From DATBGZ01 sp036557785 (lineage in GTDB: Bacteria; Actinomycetota; Actinomycetes; Mycobacteriales; Micromonosporaceae), in NCBI GenBank assembly GCA_036557785.1, contig DATBGZ010000056.1, positions 1 through 64,000 on the forward strand: DNA of 64,000 nt, written 5' to 3'. The notes beneath the pieces were generated by a model, which saw only the letters and a list, made by a program, of their open reading frames with translations, did no database searches and was not told the DNA's origin. Both the position numbers and the translations under genes were made by a program. This document shows positions 26,314 through 35,316 of the stretch, piece by piece. Each line of letters begins with the position of its first letter. The first letter of the stretch is position 1.

Positions 26314-29300
26314 ATGGGAACGATTCTGTTTCGCCGGCCACCGCGCTACCCCGTGCCGCCGTTGCCGCGCGGGGAGCTGGCGCTGGAGTCCCCGCCGGAG
26401 CTCACCGAGCCGGGCCAACGCAGCATGCGCCAGGTATTCATGTTGGTGCCGATGGTTATGGGTGCCGCGGCCATGGCCGTGATGTACGCCAACCGTGGCG
26501 GCGGTGCGATGACCTACGTCGTCGGTGGCATGTTCGGCATATCGATGCTTGGCATGGCGGTCATGTCGTTCGGGGGCGGCCAGGGGTCGAAGAAGGGTGA
26601 ACTCGACGCCAAACGACGCGAGTACCTGCGCTACCTCGACCAGTCGCGCAAGCAGGCCCACAAGGCGCACGCCCAGCAGCGCGCCGCCCTGCTCTGGCGC
26701 CACCCGGCGCCCGTGGCGTTGTGGTCGATCCCTGGGTCGGTGCGGATGTGGGAGCGGCGCTCGACCGACAACGACTTCGGCGAGGTGCGCGTCGCCCAGG
26801 GCCCGCAGCGTCTGTCGGTCGCCATCATCACTCCGCAGACCCGTCCGGTCGAGGACCTCGAGCCCCTGGCCACCATGGCGCTTCGCCGGTTCGTCCGGGC
26901 CTACTCCACGGTGCCCGACCTGCCCCTGGCGATCCAGTTGCGGGCGTTCAGCCGGGTGCTGCTGCGCGGCGAGCGCGAGCACCTCGTCCCCATGGCCCGG
27001 GCACTCGTGTGCCAGTTCGCCGCCTTCCACTCCCCCGACGACGCCTGGGTCGCGGTGGTGACCACGCCCGAGCGGCGCTTCGACTGGGACTGGGTGAAGT
27101 GGCTGCCGCACGCCCAGGACGAACGACACGCCGATGCCGCAGGGGCGGGCCGGCTCGTGTTCACGTCGGTGGATGACCTGGAGAAGGCCCTCGGTGACGA
27201 GGTCACGGGCCGCCCCCGGCACTCGGCCGACGCCAAACCGGTGCCGGGCATGTCCCACGTGCTGGTCGTGCTCGACGGGGCTGACATCGGGCCGGCCTCC
27301 CAACTCGGCGGCAGCGGCGTGCTCGGCACCACGGTGCTGGACCTCGGTGGCACCGTGCCGCACGACGCGGGCAGGTGGCTGCTGGCCTTGGATGTGACGG
27401 CCGAGTCGATGTCCGCCGATCGCGGTGACAAGGCGACGTCACTGGGGCGGCCGGACCACCTGAGCGTCGAGCAGGCGACCGGGTTGGCGCGGCGGCTCGC
27501 GCCGTACCGGCTGTCCCACCACGTGGAGGTGGAGCAGGCGACGAACCGGATCATGGAGCTGCCCGATCTGCTCGGCTTCGGCGACGCGGCCGCGGTCGAC
27601 CCGGCCCGGATGTGGCGCACCCGGCGGCAACGGGACCGGCTGCGCATCCCGCTCGGGCTCGCACCGGACGGGTCCACTGTGGAGCTGGACATCAAGGAGG
27701 CCGCCCTGGAGGGCATGGGCCCGCACGGTCTGGTCATCGGCGCCACCGGCTCGGGCAAGAGCGAGCTGCTGCGCACTCTCGTCACCTCGCTGGCCGTCAC
27801 CCACGCCTCCGACGATCTCAACTTCGTGCTGGTCGACTTCAAGGGCGGCGCCACCTTCGCGTCCATGGACGTGCTGCCCCACGTCAGCGCGGTCATCACC
27901 AACCTGGCTGAGGAACTGTCCATGGTGGACCGCATGCAGGACGCCATCTCCGGCGAGCTGGTCCGCCGCCAGGAGCTGCTGCGGGCCGCCGGCAACTACG
28001 TCTCCCGGCACGAGTACGAGCTGGCCCGGCAGGCCGGTGAACAGCTCCCGCCACTGCCCAGCCTGCTCATCATCTGCGACGAGTTCAGCGAGCTGCTGGC
28101 CAACAAGCCCGACTTCATCGAGCTGTTCGTGATGATCGGCCGCCTCGGGCGATCGCTCGGCGTGCATCTATTGCTCGCCAGTCAACAACTGGAGGAGGGT
28201 CGGCTGCGCGGTCTGGACAACCACCTCTCCTACCGCATCGGTCTGCGCACGTTCTCCCCCATGGAGAGCCGGGTGGTGCTCGGGGTGCCCGACGCGTACG
28301 AGCTGCCCAATGCGCCCGGCCACGGCTACCTCAAGGTCGGCACCCAGGTCATGCGCCGTTTCCGGGCCGCGTACGTCTCCGGCCCGTACCGCCCGCGCGC
28401 ATACGCGCGCAGCACCACGACCGGAGCGGGCAGGCAGGTCGTCCCCTACAGCGTCGCGTTCCAGCCCGAGCAGCAGCACGACGAGCACGCCGCGGCAGAG
28501 CCACCGGAGGAGGACGCGGGCGGACGTACGGTCAGCATGCTCGATGTCATCCTCGCCAAGCTCAAGGATCAGGGCCCGCCCGCGCACCAGGTCTGGCTGC
28601 CCCCGCTGGGCGCCGCGCCGCCACTGTCCGAGCTGCTCGGCCAGCTCACCATCGATGGGCGTCGTGGGCTGTACGCACCGGGGTGGCGCCGCAGCCTGCG
28701 CCTGGCCGTGCCGGTGGGCATCGAGGACCGCCCGTTCGAGCAGCGCCGCGACCCACTGGCGGTGAACCTGTCCGGGGCCGCGGGCAATGTGGCCATCATC
28801 GGCGGGCCCCGTTCGGGAAAGAGCACGTTGCTGCGCACACTCGTCGCGGCGCTGGCGCTGACCCACAGCCCGCGGGAAGTGCAGTTCCTATGCATCGATC
28901 TCGGTGGGGGTGCTCTGCGCGCACTCGAAGGGTTGCCGCACGTGTCGGGAGTGGCCATCCGGCAGAATGCCGAGGCGGTGCGGCGCACCGTGGCCGAGAT
29001 CAGCTCGCTCGTCGAGGAGCGCGAGGCACGCTTCGCGGCGGCCGGCGTCGCATCCATCGACGAATACCGCGACCGTCGCGAGCAGGGCGAGTTCGCGGAC
29101 GACCCTTTCGGCGACGTGTTCCTGGTCATTGACGGCTACGGGCTGCTGCGCGAGGAGCACGAGGACCTGGACGCCGCCATCAACACGATCGCGACCCGGT
29201 CGCTGGGCTTCGGCATCCACGTCATCCTGACCGCCAACCGGTGGGGCGAGATCCGGTTCAACATGCGCGAGTTCTACGGAAGCAAGCTCGAGCTGCGCCT

Positions 29301-30276
29301 CGGTGACCCGAGCGACTCCGAGATCAACCGCCGGGCGGCGTCGGCCGTGCCAGTCGGTGTGCCCGGCCGTGGCCTGTCCCGGAATCGGATGCACTTCCTG
29401 GCGGCCGTCCCCCGCATCGACGAATCGCCCGGCGACTCGGGGCTGCCCGACGCCACCGCGAGCCTCGTCCAGCAGGTCGCCAAGGCGTGGCCGGACCAGC
29501 CCGCGCCGCGGGTCCGACTGCTGCCCCGCATGCTGCCCGTGGCGGAACTGGGGAAGGCGGCGGACCGCCCGGCGCCGGCCATCGCGATCGGCATCAACGA
29601 GTCCCGACTCGCGCCCGTCTACTTCGAGCCAGACACGGACATCCATCTGGCGATCTATGGCGAGGCCGAGTGTGGAAAGACCAACCTGCTGCGGCTGATC
29701 GCTCGCAACGTCGTCGAGCACCGCACGCCGGAACAGGCCAAGCTGGTGGTCGTCGACTACCGACGCACCCTGCTCGGCGTGGTCCCCAAGGAGTACCTCG
29801 TGGAGTACGTGCCGTCCGCGCAGGCCACCACGAAGATGGCCACCGGCATCGTCGACGCGCTGATGACCCGCCTGCCCGGCCCCGACGTGACGACCGAGCA
29901 ACTGCGCAGCCGGTCCTGGTGGTCGGGTCCCGACATCTTCTTCATCGTCGACGACTACGACCTCGTGGCGACCGGTGGGCTGTCGAACAACCCGCTCGCG
30001 CCACTGGGCCCGCTGATCCCGCAGGCTCGCGACGTCGGCATGCACGTCATCGTGGCCCGGCGCTCCGGCGGTGCCTCACGAGCGTCGATGGACGCGATCC
30101 TAGGCAAGCTGCGCGAGCTCGACGCGCCGGGATTCCTGATGTCAGGCAACCGGCAGGAGGGCGTGCTGGTCGGCAACGTCAAGCCCAGCCCACAACCGCC
30201 GGGGCGCGGCATGCTCGTACGGCGCAGCGACGGGGTCAACTTGGTGCAGACCGCCTGGCTCGAGGACAGCGCCTGA
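26314..30276 (+). CDS. eccC: Type VII secretion ATPase EccC (fused EccCa-EccCb)
   Basis: The FtsK/SpoIIIE-type motor that selects and drives substrates. 1320 residues: two membrane helices (about 35-90), a DUF domain, then three ATPase domains. Walker A lysines are K482 (GATGSGKSE), K836 (GGPRSGKST) and K1122 (GEAECGKTN). Walker B of domain 1 ends in DE (LLIICDEFSE); domain 2 has DG (VFLVIDGYG) and domain 3 DD (IFFIVDDYD), so only domain 1 keeps the standard catalytic Glu. In ESX systems domain 1 is the main hydrolase, while domains 2 and 3 bind substrate tails. The subunits, split in ESX-1, are one chain here. ATG with GGAGG upstream; stop 151 bases before the WXG-like pair. Confidence 0.95.
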   Translation: MGTILFRRPPRYPVPPLPRGELALESPPELTEPGQRSMRQVFMLVPMVMGAAAMAVMYANRGGGAMTYVVGGMFGISMLGMAVMSFGGGQGSKKGELDAKRREYLRYLDQSRKQAHKAHAQQRAALLWRHPAPVALWSIPGSVRMWERRSTDNDFGEVRVAQGPQRLSVAIITPQTRPVEDLEPLATMALRRFVRAYSTVPDLPLAIQLRAFSRVLLRGEREHLVPMARALVCQFAAFHSPDDAWVAVVTTPERRFDWDWVKWLPHAQDERHADAAGAGRLVFTSVDDLEKALGDEVTGRPRHSADAKPVPGMSHVLVVLDGADIGPASQLGGSGVLGTTVLDLGGTVPHDAGRWLLALDVTAESMSADRGDKATSLGRPDHLSVEQATGLARRLAPYRLSHHVEVEQATNRIMELPDLLGFGDAAAVDPARMWRTRRQRDRLRIPLGLAPDGSTVELDIKEAALEGMGPHGLVIGATGSGKSELLRTLVTSLAVTHASDDLNFVLVDFKGGATFASMDVLPHVSAVITNLAEELSMVDRMQDAISGELVRRQELLRAAGNYVSRHEYELARQAGEQLPPLPSLLIICDEFSELLANKPDFIELFVMIGRLGRSLGVHLLLASQQLEEGRLRGLDNHLSYRIGLRTFSPMESRVVLGVPDAYELPNAPGHGYLKVGTQVMRRFRAAYVSGPYRPRAYARSTTTGAGRQVVPYSVAFQPEQQHDEHAAAEPPEEDAGGRTVSMLDVILAKLKDQGPPAHQVWLPPLGAAPPLSELLGQLTIDGRRGLYAPGWRRSLRLAVPVGIEDRPFEQRRDPLAVNLSGAAGNVAIIGGPRSGKSTLLRTLVAALALTHSPREVQFLCIDLGGGALRALEGLPHVSGVAIRQNAEAVRRTVAEISSLVEEREARFAAAGVASIDEYRDRREQGEFADDPFGDVFLVIDGYGLLREEHEDLDAAINTIATRSLGFGIHVILTANRWGEIRFNMREFYGSKLELRLGDPSDSEINRRAASAVPVGVPGRGLSRNRMHFLAAVPRIDESPGDSGLPDATASLVQQVAKAWPDQPAPRVRLLPRMLPVAELGKAADRPAPAIAIGINESRLAPVYFEPDTDIHLAIYGEAECGKTNLLRLIARNVVEHRTPEQAKLVVVDYRRTLLGVVPKEYLVEYVPSAQATTKMATGIVDALMTRLPGPDVTTEQLRSRSWWSGPDIFFIVDDYDLVATGGLSNNPLAPLGPLIPQARDVGMHVIVARRSGGASRASMDAILGKLRELDAPGFLMSGNRQEGVLVGNVKPSPQPPGRGMLVRRSDGVNLVQTAWLEDSA

Positions 30277-30306
30277 CGGTGCTCATCAGCCGAGGTCGGC
30301 GTCGGC

Positions 30307-30316
30307 GGAAGCTTCC
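30307..30316. promoter_or_regulatory. Palindrome GGAAGCTTCC upstream of the WXG100-like pair
   Basis: A perfect 10-bp two-fold element, 112 bases before the ATG at 30428, between eccC and the Esx-like genes. A CGTC lies 14 bases beyond GGAAG (30326), two bases shorter than the spacing at 17718, 19361 and 43316, so it might be a weaker or different type of promoter, or an operator. Confidence 0.5.
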
Positions 30317-30427
30317 GGCCAGCGGCGTCCATTCGTTCCTCACGGCGGGCATCGAACTTAGGATCACGTTGGATGAAGTACCGACTCTGCCGGCGACGCG
30401 TTGCCGGCTAGGTTAAAGGCGGTGAAT

Positions 30428-30838
30428 ATGTCGACGGGTGGGCAGACTACCGACCGACAGGCGGTGCAGGACGCGGCAGAGATGTGCCTTGCCGCGCACA
30501 GCGACCTCCAGGACGAGTTCGAGGCGATCAAACGCACCGCTGGGGACCTGTACCAGGTGTGGCAGAGCGCGAAGACCTCCGACCGGCACCAGCAGCTCAT
30601 GGAGCAGTTCAACCAGGCGTTCCTGGCTGAGCAGCAGAACATCCAGGAGATCAAGACACAGCTCGACAAGTGGGGCGTCAGCATCGAGGAGGCGACCGCC
30701 CACGGCGAGAAGGTCCTCCACGAGACGGAGTCGCAGATCGGCCATGCCGCCACACCGACAGCCGCGCCGGCCCAGGCGGGCGCCGGCGGCTACCTGCAGC
30801 TCATCTCCTCGGGCGAGACCGTCGCCGGCGTCGCCTGA
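30428..30838 (+). CDS. WXG100-like small secreted protein (Esx partner A)
   Basis: 136 residues of two long helices: about 10-45, then WQS (a WXG-like turn with Ser in place of Gly), then about 50-95, and a Gly/Ala tail. It lacks the canonical Gly and I see no YxxxD/E tail, which its partner might supply. The frame is open from 30401. ATG 30428 is chosen; AAAGGCGG 7 bases upstream supports it (a GTG at 30422 is too near). Immediately downstream of eccC, the standard place for EsxB/EsxA in many actinobacteria. Probably dimerises with the next gene's product. Confidence 0.7.
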   Translation: MSTGGQTTDRQAVQDAAEMCLAAHSDLQDEFEAIKRTAGDLYQVWQSAKTSDRHQQLMEQFNQAFLAEQQNIQEIKTQLDKWGVSIEEATAHGEKVLHETESQIGHAATPTAAPAQAGAGGYLQLISSGETVAGVA

Positions 30839-30907
30839 CGCGGCCATCGCGACCGCCGGGTCGGCCGACCCGGCGGCGGGCCCTAACCCTCTCGGAGGTT
30901 CTTTCCA

Positions 30908-31213
30908 ATGGCGTACGACGTCTATATCGGCGACATCCCCGGGGCGTTTGCCTCAGCCGAGCAGTTGCAGACCAACGGACAGACGGTGGCGGACGCGGCA
31001 CACGCGATTGAGTCGAAGATCATCACCGCATTCCAGCACGTGAACGACCAGACCCTGGTCGCCTTCCGGGACGAGAGCCTGACCCCTTACTGCCAGGCGC
31101 TCAAGAACTTGGCGGCCACCTGCGACGCGCTGGGCACGGTGGCCAAGAAGATCATGCAAGGGTCCATCGACGCGGATGCCCAGGCCCGGCAGCTCTTCAC
31201 GAGCAACCGCTGA
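30908..31213 (+). CDS. WXG100-superfamily-like small protein (Esx partner B)
   Basis: 101 residues, the exact size of the WXG100 group, and helical throughout. No WXG: the turn region reads NDQTLVAFRDESLTPYCQAL, with no Trp. Two Cys (PYCQAL, ATCDAL) could pair. GGAGG (30894-30898) lies about 10 bases upstream of the ATG, better than for the partner. Paired with the 136-residue protein 69 bases upstream and followed by mycP 13 bases later, so it is expected to be the second subunit of the secreted heterodimer. The missing motif makes this an assignment by size, composition and position. Confidence 0.65.
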   Translation: MAYDVYIGDIPGAFASAEQLQTNGQTVADAAHAIESKIITAFQHVNDQTLVAFRDESLTPYCQALKNLAATCDALGTVAKKIMQGSIDADAQARQLFTSNR

Positions 31214-31226
31214 GGGAATCCCGCCG

Positions 31227-32435
31227 ATGGCAGAGCACCGCGCTCCACAGTGGACCGTACGCCTGCTGCTCTCGGCGGTCGGCGCCCTGGTGGTGCTGCC
31301 ATTGTCGCTTGTCGCTGGACTTCCAGCTCGGGCCGCCGGCGCCCAGGCGTGCAACCTGCCGGTGGTCACCAACCCGCTGCAGGAGCCGGTGTGGGGATTC
31401 ACGCGGCTGCGCCCGGACCTGGCCTGGCCGCTGACGAGGGGGGCGGGGGTGACGGTGGCAGTCATCGACTCGGGTGTGTCGCCGACGCACCCCGCGCTCG
31501 CCGGCAAGGTCCTGACGGGTCGCGACTTCCTGCTCGACAGCACCGGCCAGTGCGACGAGAACGGGCACGGCACACTCGTTGCCGGGATCATCGCCGGCCG
31601 GGCGACGGTCAGCAACGGCTACCGGTTCGCCGGGGTCGCGCCGGACGCCACGATCCTGCCGGTGCGCGTCCTGCGCGACGAACAGCGGTCCTCCGACACG
31701 AGCCTCTCCGATCGCATCGCGGACGCGATCGGGTGGGCCGTCGACCAGGGTGCCGAGGTCATCAATATGTCGCTGACCACAGCGCCGTCGCCCAAGCTCG
31801 AGACGGCGATCCGCAGCGCGCTGGATGCGGGGGTCGTCCTCGTGGCGGCTGCGGGCAACGAGGGCGGTACCGCCGACGACGGACAGGTCGCCTACCCGGC
31901 GGCCTACGACGGGGTGATCGCTGTCGCGGGCACCGACCAGCAGGACCAGCGCGTCAGCAGTTCCAGCAGCGGAGACTACGTCGACGTGGCCGCGCCCGGA
32001 GTGCGCATCTCCGGCCCGTCGGCCGCCGGCGCCGGCTTCCTCTACAGCGAGGCGGGCGGTACGAGCTTTGCCGCCGCGTACGTCTCAGGGGTCGCCGCGC
32101 TCGTGCGCGCGAACAACCGGTCCCTGTCCCCGGAGGAGGTGGCCGACCGGATCATGCTCACCGCGTCGCAAGGGCGAGCGTGGGACCCCGAGATCGGCCA
32201 CGGTGTGGTCGACCCCGCCCGGGCGGTGGGCGTCCTGACCGTCGCCACGGCACTGGCGCCCCAGCCGTCCGGGTGGGTCGTCCCGCCGGCCGCAGCGCCG
32301 ATGCAGCACGACCCGGTTGGCGCTGCCGCGCCCTGGGTCGTGGGCGCGGGCGCCTTGGCTGCCATCGCCGTGCTCGTCGCGGTCCCGATCACCCGCCGAG
32401 GCCGGCAGCGAGGCTGGCACCCCGGTCAGCACTAG
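31227..32435 (+). CDS. mycP: Mycosin, T7SS-associated subtilisin-like serine protease
   Basis: 402 residues. A signal peptide (about 1-40), an S8 catalytic domain with D81 (VIDSG), H114 (NGHGT), oxyanion Asn (AAAGNEGG) and S280 (GGTSFAAAYVSG), then a Pro-rich linker and a C-terminal membrane helix (about 370-390) holding the protease on the outer face of the membrane. Mycosins stabilise the ESX complex and cleave a few substrates. ATG 31227 with GAGGGA upstream. All catalytic residues are intact. It is the last gene of the eccC-esx-mycP unit. Confidence 0.93.
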   Translation: MAEHRAPQWTVRLLLSAVGALVVLPLSLVAGLPARAAGAQACNLPVVTNPLQEPVWGFTRLRPDLAWPLTRGAGVTVAVIDSGVSPTHPALAGKVLTGRDFLLDSTGQCDENGHGTLVAGIIAGRATVSNGYRFAGVAPDATILPVRVLRDEQRSSDTSLSDRIADAIGWAVDQGAEVINMSLTTAPSPKLETAIRSALDAGVVLVAAAGNEGGTADDGQVAYPAAYDGVIAVAGTDQQDQRVSSSSSGDYVDVAAPGVRISGPSAAGAGFLYSEAGGTSFAAAYVSGVAALVRANNRSLSPEEVADRIMLTASQGRAWDPEIGHGVVDPARAVGVLTVATALAPQPSGWVVPPAAAPMQHDPVGAAAPWVVGAGALAAIAVLVAVPITRRGRQRGWHPGQH

Positions 32436-32478
32436 AAAGAGATATGAATCGATATTCGTCTAAGAAAGGTAGCGGGCG

Positions 32479-33126
32479 ATGGAGCTGGCACCTGAGCTCG
32501 CGGAGCTCGAGAGCCTGATGAAGAGGGCCGAGTCCGCCCAGTGGGCTCTGCACGACCTGACGGAGGAGTCGAGAGCTGTCGCGGCCAGTACCTGGGCTGC
32601 CACGGCCACGGACGCGACCGGAAGTGTCCGGGCATCGACGGATGCTGACGGTGTCCTGGGATCCATCGAGCTGAGCTCCGACTGGCGGCTGCTCGTCGGC
32701 GCCGAGCGGTTCGCGGGCGCCGTGACCGAGGCTTGCCAGAACGCCGTGCAGGCAGGCGTCATGGCGTGGGCGAAAGTCGCCGAGAAGACCGGCTTGGACC
32801 GCCGCCTCCGCGAGGTGCTGGAGTACCTTGACGGGACCGCCGCGCCACCGTCCTGGATGCAGGCGCGCGGCCCACGCCCGCCATTCCCGACCGCCTCGAT
32901 GTCCGCGGCGACCGAATCGGATGACCTCCGAGCCGCGCTCACGACGGGAGAGTCGAGCGGAGTCGCGGCGCAAGGGAAGCTGACGGTGACGATCGACCTT
33001 GCCGGTGTGGCGACCTGCCAGGCCGACCCAGGCTGGGTCAGTCGGCAGAACACGGCTCAGCTCAACGAAAACCTCGCGGCGGCGCTGGCTTCGGCGCGAG
33101 GCAGATTCAAGGCTTGGAAGCGGTGA
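32479..33126 (+). CDS. Bipartite YbaB-like protein of T7SS module A
   Basis: 215 residues containing two YbaB-type blocks: GSVRASTDADGVLGSIELSS followed by a helix (about 47-90), and LTVTIDLAGVATCQADPGW with a helix (about 168-210), separated by a Pro-rich linker. It is paralogous to the protein at 37339-37947 (aligned: DADGVLGSIEL with GADGMAESIRV; RFAGAVTEACQ with GFAAAVTEAGR; LTVTIDLAGVATCQADPGWV with LTLRLDASGAVVCEADAEWV). AGGTAG lies 11 bases upstream. First gene of a three-gene forward set (32479, 33131, 33637). Chaperone-like by analogy with EspL; not shown. Confidence 0.72.
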   Translation: MELAPELAELESLMKRAESAQWALHDLTEESRAVAASTWAATATDATGSVRASTDADGVLGSIELSSDWRLLVGAERFAGAVTEACQNAVQAGVMAWAKVAEKTGLDRRLREVLEYLDGTAAPPSWMQARGPRPPFPTASMSAATESDDLRAALTTGESSGVAAQGKLTVTIDLAGVATCQADPGWVSRQNTAQLNENLAAALASARGRFKAWKR

Positions 33127-33130
33127 CGCG

Positions 33131-33634
33131 ATGGGGCAGGACGCCGCCTCGACCGCGGGCGTAAACCTCGGCTACGGCTCTGGGTACTCCAAAGAGCAGC
33201 TCGTCGTCGACTTCGAGACCCTCAAGACCCTGGCCTTCGGACTGGTGCTGCTCATGGAGGACACGGCAGCGATCGAAATGGCCTACAACGCGCTGACATT
33301 CCGGCGAGCACTCACCCCGTTGGGCGGCGTCGAGGGGCCCATGACGCCGGGGGAGGCGCCGGTCGGGGAGCACGAGGTCGTTCTGGCCGGAAAGCACTTC
33401 AAGCTCATTCCCGGCTTCGTGGAGGCCCAGGTGTACCTGAACGAGAATCTCCTCACTCTCGCCCGGTCATGTCTGGAGCATCTGAAGGCGGACGCGGAGA
33501 CGATCAGCCTCGTGGACGTGGCGTACCGGTACGACCAGCGGCTCGGGCTGGCCAAACTAGACGACGTCGAATTGGAGGCGATCGAGCCCATGCTGCCAGC
33601 ACGCCTCGCACAAGAACTTCCGCCGGGGCCGTAG
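33131..33634 (+). CDS. Hypothetical protein of T7SS module A
   Basis: 167 residues. The first 60 hold a hydrophobic helix (LKTLAFGLVLLMEDTAAIEMAY) that could be WXG-like packing rather than a membrane segment; the last 60 a helix with LVDVAYRYDQR and an acidic end. Its counterpart in module B (36942-37331) has AERLVDVIGIMLETR at the equivalent place, a weak but position-matched similarity. It starts 4 bases after the previous gene. No family recognised. Confidence 0.6.
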   Translation: MGQDAASTAGVNLGYGSGYSKEQLVVDFETLKTLAFGLVLLMEDTAAIEMAYNALTFRRALTPLGGVEGPMTPGEAPVGEHEVVLAGKHFKLIPGFVEAQVYLNENLLTLARSCLEHLKADAETISLVDVAYRYDQRLGLAKLDDVELEAIEPMLPARLAQELPPGP

Positions 33635-33636
33635 CC

Positions 33637-35154
33637 ATGGCGGTCAAGTGGAGCACATATGCCGAGGCCCGGGCCGGGGTGCAGGAAATCTACGGCCGGG
33701 TCGAGGACCATTACAAACGGTTTCAGGACGCCGCGGTCCAGATTGGCCAACTGTTCCCCGACCTGCCCGGGTTGAACTACATGGCGAAGGTCGGCGGCGA
33801 GCATATTCGCTACATGCGGGTGTTTCTGGACGACCTGGGCGATGGCGACTGGGTCATCGGCGAGATGATCCTGAACGACGTCAAGGTTCTCCGGCAGATC
33901 CACCTCCGCACGGAGATCATCATGAACTACGCAGACGGGTTGAGCACGTTCGCGTTCAACAGCCCGTCGGTCACCTGGATAGCGGCGCTCGGCGGCGGCA
34001 CGGAAGCCGCTGACGGGGGCCCAGGTAACCTGAGCTTCCGGGACACGATCGACCTTGCCCACGATGACGCCGAGGCCTTCGCGATCGACGAGCGTCGTGA
34101 CTTCGCGGCGAAGTACGACAAGGTCATGGGCGTCGAGTATCTGAAGACACGCGTCGATGACTTCAAGTCGAGTTTAGAACTCCCGCCAGATGCGAAGCTC
34201 GATGAATACAAGCTCGACGTGCACAACATTCAGGCAAACACCTACCCGCTGCGCGGGACCAGTTTCTCGCGGTTCTATCTCAAGACGAAGATCGGGCCGA
34301 GCTTCCCCACCGACTTTGCGCGGAACCTTGGTGACGTCGGCTGGTGGAATCCACGTCGGGACGGCGGCACCGCTGACGGAAGCGATACCCTCACCCCCGC
34401 GAACCAACAGTATCCGGGGATGGCGTTCTACGAGTTCATGAGTAAGACGAAGGACAAGACCACTGCATTTGAGGAGAGGGTGTACCGCACGATCTTTGGG
34501 TTGACCGTCGTCGGAAGCACGTTCAACGACTACCTGGCTGGGTACATCGGGCTCGCAGAGATCATCGAGAACTTCTTCATCAACCTTCTCATCAAGATTA
34601 CGGAGATCTCGGCGTACGCGATGCTGGCTTGGCTGGCACGCACCAATCTGGCCGCCTTTGCAGCGGCCGTTGCCGTGCTCTCCAGTGCTATATATAACGC
34701 GGTTCACTGGTGCTATACGTACTACCTCGGCACAAGACCCGCCTTTGCCGCCTACAACAAGAACAAGCAGACCCTGCTCACGAATGGGTCGCGGTACGGT
34801 GATGTCGCCGCCTACGAGGCGTTCGCAGTGAGGTTCCAGAAGGGCTTGGCGCCAAGTCCGCACCTGCGGCCGGACGGCTCCACCGAGGAGAGCGTCGTCC
34901 AGCACGACCTGTTCGAGCGGGACACTGACTGGCCGGCCTATCCGGGCGTTTACTACAGCGAGCAGGACCGCGAGTGGAGGCTCAGGTCGGGGGACTGGGA
35001 CGCCGGCGTTGGTCGGAAGAACCCCAATACTCTGACCAGCCCCGCCGGCCAGAGGATTCACGACACTCTCGAACTGGGCCGGGAACTTCGCGAGGAACAA
35101 CGGGCGGCGGAGCAACCCGCACCCGACCCACCGGCTGGACCGAGCCCAGACTGA
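33637..35154 (+). CDS. Hypothetical large protein of T7SS module A, candidate secreted effector
   Basis: 505 residues. The N-terminal 240 are helical with many aromatics. A hydrophobic stretch (about 300-370; IIENFFINLLIKITEISAYAMLAW, AAFAAAVAVLSSAIYNAVHW) could insert in or cross a membrane. The C-terminal 100 are hydrophilic, with a W/Y-rich block (DTDWPAYPGVYYSEQDREWRL) and a Glu/Pro tail. Local GC is markedly lower than the neighbourhood (for example TATATATAAC at 34689), unlike the core genes. The pattern, with a hydrophobic centre between soluble ends, recurs in the protein at 35317-36909. A toxin or effector role is a guess; no catalytic motif is recognised. Confidence 0.6.
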   Translation: MAVKWSTYAEARAGVQEIYGRVEDHYKRFQDAAVQIGQLFPDLPGLNYMAKVGGEHIRYMRVFLDDLGDGDWVIGEMILNDVKVLRQIHLRTEIIMNYADGLSTFAFNSPSVTWIAALGGGTEAADGGPGNLSFRDTIDLAHDDAEAFAIDERRDFAAKYDKVMGVEYLKTRVDDFKSSLELPPDAKLDEYKLDVHNIQANTYPLRGTSFSRFYLKTKIGPSFPTDFARNLGDVGWWNPRRDGGTADGSDTLTPANQQYPGMAFYEFMSKTKDKTTAFEERVYRTIFGLTVVGSTFNDYLAGYIGLAEIIENFFINLLIKITEISAYAMLAWLARTNLAAFAAAVAVLSSAIYNAVHWCYTYYLGTRPAFAAYNKNKQTLLTNGSRYGDVAAYEAFAVRFQKGLAPSPHLRPDGSTEESVVQHDLFERDTDWPAYPGVYYSEQDREWRLRSGDWDAGVGRKNPNTLTSPAGQRIHDTLELGRELREEQRAAEQPAPDPPAGPSPD

Positions 35155-35316
35155 CGCTGGCCGCGCCACGGCTGGGGGACTGCAGGGGCAGACGTGCGGG
35201 GCGGCTGAACCGATAGGTGCCGCCGCCAAAGGACAGAGCCGTCAGCCGCGCGGGCCGTGTCCGCGGCGGACCGCGCTTGACCTACTCGTCGACTCGTTCG
35301 ACGCGTCCGCCTCCGA

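Noticed and set aside
30326..30329. CGTC near the 30307 palindrome as an ECF -10
   Set aside because: Spacing is 14, shorter than the three consistent sites at 16; not listed as a promoter.
35155..35316. Possible terminator between the two large module genes
   Set aside because: TCCGCGGCGGA-type inverted sequence is present but has no T run on either strand; too weak to call.
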